From an uncultured Bacteroidales bacterium (GTDB lineage: Bacteria > Bacteroidota > Bacteroidia > Bacteroidales > UBA932), in NCBI GenBank assembly GCA_946406275.1, contig CAMJJZ010000004.1, forward strand, positions 1-45,707: 45,707 nt of DNA. Reading direction: 5' to 3'. Position numbers and translations under genes: made by a program. Under the pieces are notes generated by a model. That model did no database searches. It worked only from the letters and a program-made list of their open reading frames with translations, and had not been told where the DNA came from. Shown one piece after another: positions 24,113 to 33,006 of this stretch. Numbering within the stretch: position 1 is the stretch's first letter; the number at the start of each line of letters is the position of its first letter.

Positions 24113-26334
24113 TAATTCTTGTAATGAACCTTCAGGTCAATAATGCGGACCTGGTTGGTCTCCGCCTTGAAGACAACCTGCTGAGCATCGCCAGCCCAGC
24201 GGCCGGACTTGTCATTGTATGTATAACCATCAGGAGTAACCGTGAAGCATCCAGGACCGTATTTTTCAGTACCGGCCACTGTGCAACCGATTTCAATGTC
24301 TTCAATTGAATAACCGTCGGCAGCCGTAATGGTGAGAGTCTGGCCCTTATAGATGCGGAGCTCAGTAGCATTTGCACCATTATAGTTACTGCTGTTGGTG
24401 AAGGAAATCACATCGTCCATCTGGTTAACTGCGCCATTATCGGCAGCTGCCGCAAGCTGATCCTTGAGCCATTGGGCCTCAAAGTGATCTCCGCTGCCGC
24501 TGCTAGCCTTGGCCTGGGTGATGGTGACAGTGTAGGACTTGACCTGTACGTCCGCCTGGGTCTTGATAATCACCGTGTAGACCACAGGTGCGTCGGTGTT
24601 GTTGATTGCGAATGTTGCGGTAACCTCTCCGGCGCCTGTTCCGGTAGAGCCCATAAGCTCGCATTCGCGGCTTTCTGCAACCCAGTCAACGTTTCCGGTA
24701 ACCTTGATGGTTGCGGAGGTTGCGTTTGCAGATACATTGATGGCAGTTTTCTCCACGCCGAAGACGGGGCCCTGGGCGATGGTGGTCTGGCCATTGAGGC
24801 TGTAGAGATATCCTCCCTGGGTTATTTCCGGGGTCTTTTCATTATAGTTGACAATCTTGCCCACAGCAACAAGTTCATCGCCAACAGCTACGGTAGCGTC
24901 GCCTTCTTCCCATTTTTTGTTTCCAAGATAGAGAATGCGATATGCGGTAAATACTGCGGTAAAACCTTCGTCAATAAGCTCAAATGTGCCATTACCAAAC
25001 GCGGCGCCAAACTGCTCAGAAATCTTGGATACTTTGCCCTTTACGTAGAAATCCTGTTCTGTTGCGGTTTTGCCCACTTCCTTTGCCTTATTGATGGCTG
25101 CGGAAACATTGAACGGACTGGCCTGGGTGCCGTCGCCGGCAGGATTGGCCTGGGTCTCTTCTGCCGGAGGATTGTTACCGCCTTCAGTCTTACCGTTGAG
25201 GCTATAGATGAAGCTTGCGCCCTTGCCGACGGTCTCCGGAGTGTTGCCCTTGTAATTTACAACGGGGCCGTAGATGATGACGATATCGCCTTCCTTGATC
25301 TCAGTGTCGCCGGACTTCCACTGGCGGTTGCCAAGGTAATAGGTCTGGAACACATAGAAATCTCCGGTTCCATCTTCTGCATCGACAATGTTGAATGTGG
25401 CATTGCCATAGTTGCCGCTGGCCTCAAAGGTAGTACCCACCTTGGAGACTTTACCCTTGATGTAAACCTTGTCGCTCTGGACATCGGCGCCAAGGGACTT
25501 GGCAAATGCGGCGGCACCGGCAGGATTGTAAGGCTCCTCAAGTGTTCCCTTACCCTTTGCAGTGCCCTCGTTGACGGGTTCATCACCGCCGTCCGACTTG
25601 CCGTTGAGGCTGTAGACAAAGCTGGCGCCCTTGCCTGCGGTTTCAGGGGTATTGCCCTTGTAGTTCACTACGGGGCCATAGATGATGACCTCGTCACCGG
25701 CCTTGACGTCGGTGTCTCCGCTCTTCCACTTGCGGTTGCCAAGGTAATATGTCTGGAAGGCATAGAAGGTATCGGTGTCACCGGCGGCATCAACCATGTA
25801 GAAAGATGCATTGCCATAGCTGCCGCTGGCTTCATATGTGGTTGCCACGTCGGAGATGATACCCTTTACATAGACGCTCTTGGGGCTCTGGACATCGGCT
25901 CCAAGTTCCTCTACATATGCCCTTACGCCGGCCACGGTATAAGGATCTTCCTTGGTACCGGAACCCTTCTTAACCTCACCGAGGGCACCCTTCTGCTTAA
26001 CAACAAGGTCTCCCTTTTCAGTATTTGCAAGAAGGTGGATTGTGGTTTCACGGTCGTTGCCCTTGTTCTCAAGAACGGTAACGGTGATGGTCTGCGGCTT
26101 TATGTCCGCCTGGCCGCTGGTGGCGCTGAGGGAAATCCAGTCCGGGAGCTCCGTGGTAACCTTCCAGTCGCGAGTGGCGATGATGGAGATGGAAGCGGAA
26201 TTCTCTTCCGGGCCAAAATTGAGTTCAAGGGGATCAAGTGACAGTTTGGCAAAGCCAAGGTCGATGTCCTCCTCGCAGGCTGTGAACGCAAAAACGCTCG
26301 CAATCACTGCCATGAATAAATGTCTAAGTTTCAT
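24112..26334 (-). CDS. BACON and triple OB-fold-like surface lipoprotein
   Basis: A 740-residue lipoprotein (lipobox FTAC, C20). Residues about 25-115 form a BACON domain (WKVTTELPDWISLSATSG pattern). Three tandem OB-like modules follow at about 126-245, 261-381 and 401-515. Modules 1 and 2 are nearly identical, sharing YGNA, FQTYYLGNR, WKSGDT and YGPVVNYKGNTPET; module 3 is more diverged (LYLGNKKWEEGDA, GKIVNYNEKTPE). A second BACON-like region (about 525-625) and a C-terminal beta domain (640-740, with GQTLTITAADGYSIEDI) complete it. OB folds in this setting resemble those of extracellular nucleases such as YhcR, so nucleic-acid binding is inferred, not shown. It is the first gene of the five-gene operon, with promoter at 26368-26375. 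Confidence 0.82.
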   Translation of the reverse strand: MKLRHLFMAVIASVFAFTACEEDIDLGFAKLSLDPLELNFGPEENSASISIIATRDWKVTTELPDWISLSATSGQADIKPQTITVTVLENKGNDRETTIHLLANTEKGDLVVKQKGALGEVKKGSGTKEDPYTVAGVRAYVEELGADVQSPKSVYVKGIISDVATTYEASGSYGNASFYMVDAAGDTDTFYAFQTYYLGNRKWKSGDTDVKAGDEVIIYGPVVNYKGNTPETAGKGASFVYSLNGKSDGGDEPVNEGTAKGKGTLEEPYNPAGAAAFAKSLGADVQSDKVYIKGKVSKVGTTFEASGNYGNATFNIVDAEDGTGDFYVFQTYYLGNRQWKSGDTEIKEGDIVIIYGPVVNYKGNTPETVGKGASFIYSLNGKTEGGNNPPAEETQANPAGDGTQASPFNVSAAINKAKEVGKTATEQDFYVKGKVSKISEQFGAAFGNGTFELIDEGFTAVFTAYRILYLGNKKWEEGDATVAVGDELVAVGKIVNYNEKTPEITQGGYLYSLNGQTTIAQGPVFGVEKTAINVSANATSATIKVTGNVDWVAESRECELMGSTGTGAGEVTATFAINNTDAPVVYTVIIKTQADVQVKSYTVTITQAKASSGSGDHFEAQWLKDQLAAAADNGAVNQMDDVISFTNSSNYNGANATELRIYKGQTLTITAADGYSIEDIEIGCTVAGTEKYGPGCFTVTPDGYTYNDKSGRWAGDAQQVVFKAETNQVRIIDLKVHYKN
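25200..25955 (-). repeat. Tandem repeat of two OB-module coding segments
   Basis: The coding sequence for OB modules 1 (about 25600-25955) and 2 (about 25200-25555) is repeated at the DNA level, with long matching stretches around the YLGNR and YKGNTPET codons. It reflects recent internal duplication and is a possible site of copy-number change. Confidence 0.6.
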
Positions 26335-26367
26335 AATATAGAATTAGTGTTGATTGTTTCTGATTCA

Positions 26368-26398
26368 CAAATATAACAATCTTTTTCGGTTATTCAAT
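26368..26398 (-). promoter_or_regulatory. Promoter of the five-gene nuclease operon
   Basis: Minus-strand -7 box TATATTTG at 26368-26375 with ATTG at 26395-26398 at 19-base spacing, close to the Bacteroidetes -33 TTTG. The predicted leader to the ATG at 26334 is about 30 bases. It lies downstream of a strong terminator of the preceding operon, so the five genes form a separate unit. Confidence 0.65.
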
Positions 26399-26408
26399 TT
26401 TTACATAG

Positions 26409-26438
26409 TAAAAACGGCTCCCGGAGTCCGGGAGCCGT
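26409..26438 (-). terminator. Intrinsic terminator after the lamin-tail lipoprotein gene
   Basis: Minus-strand stem of 10-11 base pairs (CGGCTCCCGG / CCGGGAGCCG, 26415-26424 and 26428-26437) with a 3-base loop, followed by a U tract from the A run at 26410-26414. It lies 23 bases after the stop at 26461 and separates the two surface-protein operons. Confidence 0.92.
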
Positions 26439-26460
26439 AGAAAGAGAGTTCTTAAGACTC

Positions 26461-29400
26461 TTACTTCAGAGCAATTTTTTCTGCGTTGGTAGGATAGTAC
26501 TGAACAGCCGTCTTAACGGTTATTTCAGCTCCTGATGCGGGTGAACCAAGAGCAGAGCGGGGGACGCTAACCTCGATATAAGCGAAATCGCCAGAGATGG
26601 TTCCGCCGACTTTCAGCTTGGCACCGTCAACCTTGGTACCCACAGGATTGTCAATCCAGCTTGCAGGGTCCTCTCCGGCAGTAATTACCGCATTGGCAGC
26701 AGACGTCCAGGGATAGAAATACGCAAGAGCCTCGAGGCCGGCATTGTTTCCGGCTGCACCATGCTCTCCCTGACTGCCAGTAGAGGCATCGTTGTCAAGA
26801 TTGAAGCCGATGTAGAACGATGAAGAACCGTCGGTCTTGATCTTCTCCGCTGTCATCTTGTAATAGAAGTACACGTTGTTGGCATCGGAAGTGGCCTTCC
26901 ACTCAACTATACGGTTGTTAACGCCTTCAAACTTGGTCTCAACAGCATCCCAGTCGCCAAGGTCACCGTCAATAGTAATGCCCTTGGGGGCGACAGCTAT
27001 CTCCTCAGTGGAGGCCTGGATGCCGAAGATGATGGCCCTCTTGCCGTTGTTGGTTCCTTCGTAGGTCTCAACAGTGACAGGGGTATCCTGAGAAAGGGCT
27101 CCGCCAAGGTTGAAGGCATACTTGTCACTGTCAGCAACAGTGATGGTATAAGGGCTGCTGCCCGTTGCGCCATCATTTGCTGCGATGTCCACAGGTATCA
27201 CGTTGCTGCCCAGCGTGAGCTTGAGTGATGCAGGACTGTCTTTCCAAGCTACGGCATAGAAGGATACGGACTTGGTGCCGGCAGGAAGAGTGACAGTTGC
27301 GCTGCCAAACTTGGAGCTGGTGCCAAGTTTGAGGGTAAAGACGTCCGCAGTACCGTTAACGGTGGCTACGCCGTCAGTGTAAGCACTGCTCACGGTGACT
27401 ATGCCGTCCTTTACATTGGTGTCATACTCACCAAGTTCTGCCGGAGGATTGGCTGAACCATTTGCTGCGCCGATGGTAGGAGTGTCGAAGATGACAAACT
27501 TATCGGCACCGTCGGTTTCGCGGCCCCAGGACTTGCCGTCAGGGATTTCTATCGGAGCTGTAAGGTTGTCAACCAGGTCAACCTGGTTCTTGTCATCGTA
27601 CATGAGGGCAATCTTGAAGCCCTTGTTAGCCTTGCCGCTCAAACCAAACATAGGGCCGTTGGCGGCATCGGCCTGCTTGCAGGTGAATACTGCGAAGCCC
27701 TTTGCAGGGACCTTAGCCAGTGAAGCAGGGATAACGAAGATATCCTTGTCTTCCTTTCCGTCGTCCTTGATGAGCTTCCAGCCGGTCATGTCGACTTCTG
27801 CCGATGTGGCGTTATAGATTTCGATCTTCTTGTCTGTGTCCTCAGGACCGCACTGGAACTCGTTGAGATAAACCTCAGGGACCTCAACGGGGCCGCCGGT
27901 CTTTTCGAACCATGCGTTGTCCCAGAAGAGGAGCTGCTTGTTATCATTATAGCAACCAACGATGGCGGTGAGGTTACCCTCAGCATCCTTGTTAAGAGTG
28001 AGGCCCTGTTCCTTGAGCTGTGCGTAAACAGCGATTTCGTCGGAACCTACGGCAACCTTACCGTTGCGGTCGCCGTCTTCGATTGCATCGGTGACGGTAA
28101 CGCCCTTGATCACCACGTAGCGGATGAGGTTGGCGGGATAGTTTGCAAGAAGTTCAGGGATGGTGATCTCCTTAGGTGCAGGAGCTTCGCCTTCACCCTT
28201 TTCATAAGCTTCACCAAGACCGAGGATCTCAGGTGCACCGTTGTACCAGTAGCAGTCACCGGAAATCTTACCCTTGACGGTGTCGCCGGCCTTGAGACCG
28301 TGATTGGTGTTGTAAAGGATAACTGCACCGGTTGCATCCTCAATATAAGCGGTGCCACCGTTTACATAGGTAACCACTGCGGCTTCCTTGAGGTTGGCCT
28401 CGAAAGTAGCCTTGGTATCCTTATTAGTAGCAGTTTCGGGGATTGAAGCGATAAGTTCTCCGATGTTTGCAGGAAGAACGTTGCCGTTCTGGGTGAGGGT
28501 GAATTCCAGAGACTGGGCGCCATCGGAAGCCACGGTAAACTTGGCCTCGCGGGCGTCGTCGGCGGTGTTGGCATCAACGGTGATGGTGATCTTGCCGCTT
28601 GCGGTGCCTTCCTTGGTGTAGTCCTTGACCCAAGCATATGCTTCCTTAGGTGTGACGGTCCACTTGGCGGTGAGGTTCTTCACGGAAAGATCGAACTCAG
28701 CGGTGGTGTCGCCTGCGGAGATGGCCTTGGACTTCTCTGCCATTTCAAGGACGGGCATGGTGCCTTCCTCGATGGAGACCACATAGGCCTCGCCGGAAGA
28801 TGTCTCAGGAGTGTTGCCCTTGTAGTTCACGCACTTACCGTAAACCACGACCTTGTCGCCTACGTTGATGTTCTTGTCGGCCTCGTTGTCGTACTTCTTG
28901 TTACCGATGTAGAGGGCACGATAGACCTGGAACATCTTGGCCTCGGTCTTGCCGTCGTCGGTCATGTAGAAGGTTGCGTTACCGTACTGGGTGCCGAACT
29001 GCTCGTCGATCTTGGCGATGAAACCTTCGATATAGATGTCGTCGGTCTTCTCACCGTCGGAGAGAGTGGACAGGTAAGCATAGACTCTTGAAGGAGTATA
29101 AGGATGCTCTGCAGTACCATATACCACGCCGCCGGCTTCCTGCTTGACGGTGATGTTCATCTTGGCGGTGCCTGCAGTAACGGCGACCGTTGTCTGGCGG
29201 GCATCCTCGGTGTCGTTCTTGGCTACTGTAACGGTCACTTTACCAGCTCCGTTACCTGAAGAGGGGCTAACGGTAATCCAGCTGTCCTTGGGCTCAGCTT
29301 TCCACTCGATTCCGGCATTGATGTCGATGGTCCTGGAACCACCGTCCTTGCCTACGGAGATGATGGAAGGCTCTACTTTAAGAGCGAGCTCGTCTCCTCC

Positions 29401-29484
29401 GAAAATCGGGTCTTCCTCTGTACATGATGTGACGGCAAAGCCTGCACATGCAAGGAGAGAAAGAAGTAAATACTTGACTTTCAT
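26461..29484 (-). CDS. Large surface lipoprotein: BACON, OB-fold-like, lamin-tail and CBM9/DOMON-like domains
   Basis: A 1007-residue lipoprotein (lipobox AVTSC, C21). In order: BACON domain (about 30-115, ending MNITVKQEAG), an OB-like module (about 120-240) closely related to those of the neighbouring operon (YGNATFYM, LYIGNKKY, NYKGNTPET), a second BACON-like domain (about 245-335), two further OB-like regions (about 340-530, with TAYIEDATGAVILYN), a lamin-tail domain (about 535-680, VYLNEFQCGPEDTDKKIEIYN in part, then DMTGWKLIKDD), a beta-rich region, and a C-terminal domain (about 836-1007) starting ITIDGDLGDWDAVE that resembles CBM9/DOMON folds. No catalytic motif is seen. It lies 15 bases after the Oar-like TonB receptor, so it probably works as that receptor's surface binding partner. 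The ligand is unknown; lamin-tail and OB domains are often joined to secreted nucleases. Confidence 0.8.
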   Translation of the reverse strand: MKVKYLLLSLLACAGFAVTSCTEEDPIFGGDELALKVEPSIISVGKDGGSRTIDINAGIEWKAEPKDSWITVSPSSGNGAGKVTVTVAKNDTEDARQTTVAVTAGTAKMNITVKQEAGGVVYGTAEHPYTPSRVYAYLSTLSDGEKTDDIYIEGFIAKIDEQFGTQYGNATFYMTDDGKTEAKMFQVYRALYIGNKKYDNEADKNINVGDKVVVYGKCVNYKGNTPETSSGEAYVVSIEEGTMPVLEMAEKSKAISAGDTTAEFDLSVKNLTAKWTVTPKEAYAWVKDYTKEGTASGKITITVDANTADDAREAKFTVASDGAQSLEFTLTQNGNVLPANIGELIASIPETATNKDTKATFEANLKEAAVVTYVNGGTAYIEDATGAVILYNTNHGLKAGDTVKGKISGDCYWYNGAPEILGLGEAYEKGEGEAPAPKEITIPELLANYPANLIRYVVIKGVTVTDAIEDGDRNGKVAVGSDEIAVYAQLKEQGLTLNKDAEGNLTAIVGCYNDNKQLLFWDNAWFEKTGGPVEVPEVYLNEFQCGPEDTDKKIEIYNATSAEVDMTGWKLIKDDGKEDKDIFVIPASLAKVPAKGFAVFTCKQADAANGPMFGLSGKANKGFKIALMYDDKNQVDLVDNLTAPIEIPDGKSWGRETDGADKFVIFDTPTIGAANGSANPPAELGEYDTNVKDGIVTVSSAYTDGVATVNGTADVFTLKLGTSSKFGSATVTLPAGTKSVSFYAVAWKDSPASLKLTLGSNVIPVDIAANDGATGSSPYTITVADSDKYAFNLGGALSQDTPVTVETYEGTNNGKRAIIFGIQASTEEIAVAPKGITIDGDLGDWDAVETKFEGVNNRIVEWKATSDANNVYFYYKMTAEKIKTDGSSSFYIGFNLDNDASTGSQGEHGAAGNNAGLEALAYFYPWTSAANAVITAGEDPASWIDNPVGTKVDGAKLKVGGTISGDFAYIEVSVPRSALGSPASGAEITVKTAVQYYPTNAEKIALK

Positions 29485-29499
29485 TGTTATAATTATGTA

Positions 29500-32400
29500 T
29501 TAGTTAAACATATACTTAAGACCAAGCTGGATGTACCAGGTGTTGGTGTACTCGTGAGACTTCTGCCAGGTCTTGGCAAAGGCCTGACCCTCGGCGAGCT
29601 TGAAGTTGGTGGCGAAGATAGGCTGTCCCTCGTCGGTCATACCCTTATAGGTAAGGATGTTACCGGAGTTGACGCTCTGATCGAAGGTGGTACCTACGCC
29701 CCAGCTGTCGTTGAGAGCATTGCCGAAGTTCATGACATCGGCGCTGAGCTGCAAGGTGTTGACGCTCTTGCCTATCTTGATGCGGATATCCTGGATGAGC
29801 TTGAGGTTCACACGGTGAAGCATGGGTGAGAATACGCTGTAAGCCTCTGCGTATTTGCCGCGGCGGGAGCTCAGATACTCATCCTGGGCGACGAACACCT
29901 TGAAGATGTTGATGTCTTCCTGGGTGGCGAAGAGAACGCTGTTGGCGTCTGCATCAGGTGCGCCCACAACCTTCATCTGCTCGTCCGTAGGGATGTAGAT
30001 AAGGTCTGCGGTCTGGCTGTCGCCGTTCATGTCGTTGCTGTAGGTGTAGTACCTGCCGGTGTTCACGGAGCCTTCGTAGAAGAGGCTGATGGTGGTGTGA
30101 GTGGGCAGCTTGTAAGAGATGGAGGATATTACACGATCCGGGTGTACATACTGGGAATTCTGAAGGACCGGGAAGTTGGGGCCGTCAACGGTAGGAAGTC
30201 CGGTGTAGACGGAGGAGGCGTTGGAGCCGGGCATGCCGGTGAGTTCCTTCTGGACAGTATGAGTGTAGGAGAACATGGCTTTCAGGTTCTTGACCGGCTC
30301 AAGGTTGGTGGAAATGTTGAAGTTCCAACCATAACCCCTGTTGGTGTTGGTCAGGACGTAAGCCTGGTACTTGGTGTAATAGAGGTCATCCTTTGAAGGA
30401 TAGAGGTGACGGCTGTCAGGACCGGTGAAGCGGGACCATCCGTCCATCTCCTTGATGTTCCAGTTCTGGATGAGGGTACCGTTGATGGTCTTGTTGAAGA
30501 TGAACTCCGTGCTCATGCTCCAAGGGAAGGAGACGGGCAGCTGGAGGTCGAGGGCCAGGGAGCTCTTCCAGACCTGAGGCATCTTGAAGTTGGGATCCAC
30601 GGAGTTGATGGCGGACTGAACTGCGCCGTCTTCCGGAGTGATGTCGATGGGGTTGTTCGTAGGATCCAGAGCATTCAGCTTGGCAAGGATGTCAGCAGTG
30701 TTGGTAAGGAGCTTGCCACCGTTGTTCTCTGCTGCGAATGCTGCGAGGTTGGGGTTGGGCGTTGCATTGTACTTGTCGTCATAGAGAGTGGACATGACGG
30801 ACAGGTGCTGGTACATGGCAGCGTTGGAAGGCATGTTGGTGAGGAACACCAGAGGGAGACGGCCGGCGAAGAGGCCGGTGCCGCCGCGAATCTTCATGCT
30901 CTTGTCGCCGAACACATCGTATACGAAACCAACACGGGGAGAGATCTGGACGTTACTCTTGGGCCAGAGGCCGGTGTCGATCTTCTTTCCGCCGAAGTCA
31001 AGTGCCAGGATGGCATTGTTGGTCATGAGGTCGTTGTTATCGTAGATGATGGTGTCGAAGCGGACGCCTGCAGTGACCTTGAGTTTTTCGTTCACATCCC
31101 ACTCGTCCTGACCATAGAGGCCGATCTGGGAGAACTGGATACGTGCGGAAGGAGTCTCGTTTCCACCGTAACCGTAGGTGAGGGCGACGGTTTCAGGGGC
31201 CTTGCCGTTCACGAAGTCGTCTACGCTCTTGAAGCGGTAGTAACCGGTACCTTCACGCATGTAGGCGTTATCTGCGAACTGATACTCATAGCTGAGGCCG
31301 CCGGTGAGCTTGTGGGCGCCCATGTAGTAAGTGAGGTCGTCCTTTGCGGTGAGAACCCTGTTGTGGACACCGTTGTACCAGGTGAAGAGTTCATAACCTG
31401 CGGAGATGTAAGGAACAACGGGGTTGGTCACACCCTTGTCGTTGGTGTAGGGCTGCATGATGTCGATGAAGGGGAACTTCTCCGAATCGGAACCACGGGC
31501 ATCCTCGATGTTGGAGTAGGTGATGAGGAGCTGGTTGCTGAGGCTGCTGCTGAGACGGCTGTTCAGATCCAGGGAGTAGGTGCGCACCTTGTTCTCCATA
31601 GAATACATGGAGTTTGCGAAGGCGATGGAATACTGTGACAGACGGTCATAGCCCTTGTGACGGATACCTTCACCGCCAAGGTAAGGATCTGCGAAGTCTG
31701 CGGAGTTACCGTTGGTGGGAGTGTATTTCTTATTGTTGGTGTAGTTGAAGCGGAATGCCAGGTGATGGTTGGAAGTGATGTTCCAGTCCAGACGGGCAAG
31801 GAGCTTGAGGTTGTTTTCGTCCCTGGTGTAGTTGGTGTAACCGCCGGTATCGTATCCGTAGGTGTCCATGAGGTACTTGGAAACCCTGTCAAGGTCTGCC
31901 GTAGTGGTACGGGACTTTTTGGCCTGAGCATCCATCACACCGTCTTCGGTAGGACGCCAGGAGTTGATCTCACGAGGGTCTCCGGTGTACTCGAAGCTAC
32001 CAAAGAAGAAGAGTTTGTTCTTGATGATGGGGCCGCCCACGGTAGCACCGTAGACAGTCTTGTTGTTGGCGGTGCCGGAAACAGCCTGGCCGCCGTCGAT
32101 GTGGGTACCACGGAGCTTGGTGTTCTGGTGGTACACATAGCCGGTGCCCTTGAAGGTGTTGGTACCGGACTTGGTGATGGCGTTGACACCACCGCCGATG
32201 AAGTTGGACTGACGGACATCGTACGGGGAAACCACAACCTGAACTTCCTCAATGGCGTCCATGGAGATAGGCATGCCGCCGCCGGGGAGGGATTCGGAAA
32301 GACCGAAGTTGTTGTTGAAGTTTGCACCGTCAACGGTGAAGTTGGTGCTACGTCCGTCGCCGCCGCCGAAGCTCATGCCGTCTCCGCCGTAAGGGGAGAG

Positions 32401-32886
32401 CTTAGCGATGTCCGTGATGGAACGGGCAGCGGTAGGCATTGTGAGAATGTCGGCATTGCTGATGTTGGTGGTAGCGCCGATCTTCTCCTGAGCCGCGAAC
32501 TTGGAAGTGGGGCTTGCCACAACCACGACGGCGTCAAGGAGCTCGGTGGTTTCCTGGAGCCAGATGTTCAGGTTGTAAGGCTGACCCAGCTGCAGGGTGA
32601 TGTCCGTGTAGTTCACGGTCTGGTAACCCAGATTGGAAACCTCCACGGTGTAGGGACCGCCGGTACGCATACCCTGGATGGCATAGCGACCTTCTACGTT
32701 GGTGATAGCGTAGTAATCGGTACCCGAAGGCTCATGAGTTGCGATGACGGCGGCGCCGATGATGGGCTCGCCGTTCTGGTCAGTAATTCGACCCTGGAGG
32801 GTAGAAGTGGTGACCTGCGCAAACGCAGACACGCCCGCAATCAACGTAGTGAAAGCGAGCAGAAAGCTTTTGAAAGCGTTTTTCAT
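29500..32886 (-). CDS. Oar-like TonB-dependent outer-membrane receptor
   Basis: An 1128-residue outer-membrane protein. The signal peptide ends near SAFA at residue 23. A carboxypeptidase-like regulatory domain (about 28-115, LQGRITDQNGEPIIGAAVIA) is followed by a plug domain with the pattern typical of Oar proteins: STNFTVDGANFNNNFGL, IEEVQVVVSPYDVRQSNF and GGGVNAITKSGTN. A long barrel ends in a terminal aromatic strand WYIQLGLKYMFN. Oar-type receptors lack SusD partners and have been tied to protein or peptide uptake and to development in other bacteria; the ligand here is unknown. It heads a two-gene operon with the large lipoprotein. A -7 box TATATTCG lies about 58 bases upstream. Confidence 0.88.
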   Translation of the reverse strand: MKNAFKSFLLAFTTLIAGVSAFAQVTTSTLQGRITDQNGEPIIGAAVIATHEPSGTDYYAITNVEGRYAIQGMRTGGPYTVEVSNLGYQTVNYTDITLQLGQPYNLNIWLQETTELLDAVVVVASPTSKFAAQEKIGATTNISNADILTMPTAARSITDIAKLSPYGGDGMSFGGGDGRSTNFTVDGANFNNNFGLSESLPGGGMPISMDAIEEVQVVVSPYDVRQSNFIGGGVNAITKSGTNTFKGTGYVYHQNTKLRGTHIDGGQAVSGTANNKTVYGATVGGPIIKNKLFFFGSFEYTGDPREINSWRPTEDGVMDAQAKKSRTTTADLDRVSKYLMDTYGYDTGGYTNYTRDENNLKLLARLDWNITSNHHLAFRFNYTNNKKYTPTNGNSADFADPYLGGEGIRHKGYDRLSQYSIAFANSMYSMENKVRTYSLDLNSRLSSSLSNQLLITYSNIEDARGSDSEKFPFIDIMQPYTNDKGVTNPVVPYISAGYELFTWYNGVHNRVLTAKDDLTYYMGAHKLTGGLSYEYQFADNAYMREGTGYYRFKSVDDFVNGKAPETVALTYGYGGNETPSARIQFSQIGLYGQDEWDVNEKLKVTAGVRFDTIIYDNNDLMTNNAILALDFGGKKIDTGLWPKSNVQISPRVGFVYDVFGDKSMKIRGGTGLFAGRLPLVFLTNMPSNAAMYQHLSVMSTLYDDKYNATPNPNLAAFAAENNGGKLLTNTADILAKLNALDPTNNPIDITPEDGAVQSAINSVDPNFKMPQVWKSSLALDLQLPVSFPWSMSTEFIFNKTINGTLIQNWNIKEMDGWSRFTGPDSRHLYPSKDDLYYTKYQAYVLTNTNRGYGWNFNISTNLEPVKNLKAMFSYTHTVQKELTGMPGSNASSVYTGLPTVDGPNFPVLQNSQYVHPDRVISSISYKLPTHTTISLFYEGSVNTGRYYTYSNDMNGDSQTADLIYIPTDEQMKVVGAPDADANSVLFATQEDINIFKVFVAQDEYLSSRRGKYAEAYSVFSPMLHRVNLKLIQDIRIKIGKSVNTLQLSADVMNFGNALNDSWGVGTTFDQSVNSGNILTYKGMTDEGQPIFATNFKLAEGQAFAKTWQKSHEYTNTWYIQLGLKYMFN

Positions 32887-32944
32887 AAAGGTTTAGTTGA
32901 AAAAAAAATATTGATACGATAGTTATTTCTACCTAAAAACCATG

Positions 32945-32952
32945 CGAATATA
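32945..32952 (-). promoter_or_regulatory. Probable promoter of the Oar-like receptor operon (-7 box)
   Basis: TATATTCG on the minus strand fits TAnnTTYG, 58 bases before the ATG at 32886. It lies just downstream of the metK terminator. Confidence 0.5.
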
Positions 32953-32967
32953 CTAATTTTTTATTAA

Positions 32968-32996
32968 ATAAAAAACGGAATCCGCACAGATTCCGT
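32968..32996 (-). terminator. Intrinsic terminator of metK
   Basis: Minus-strand stem ACGGAATC / GATTCCGT (8 pairs, 32975-32982 and 32989-32996) with a 6-base loop, followed by a U tract from the A run before 32975. It begins 10 bases after the metK stop. Confidence 0.9.
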
Positions 32997-33006
32997 CAAA
33001 AAGATT

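Noticed and set aside
18889..32886. Classical SusC/SusD polysaccharide utilisation loci
   Set aside because: No SusD-like gene, glycosidase, polysaccharide lyase or sensor is present near either TonB receptor.
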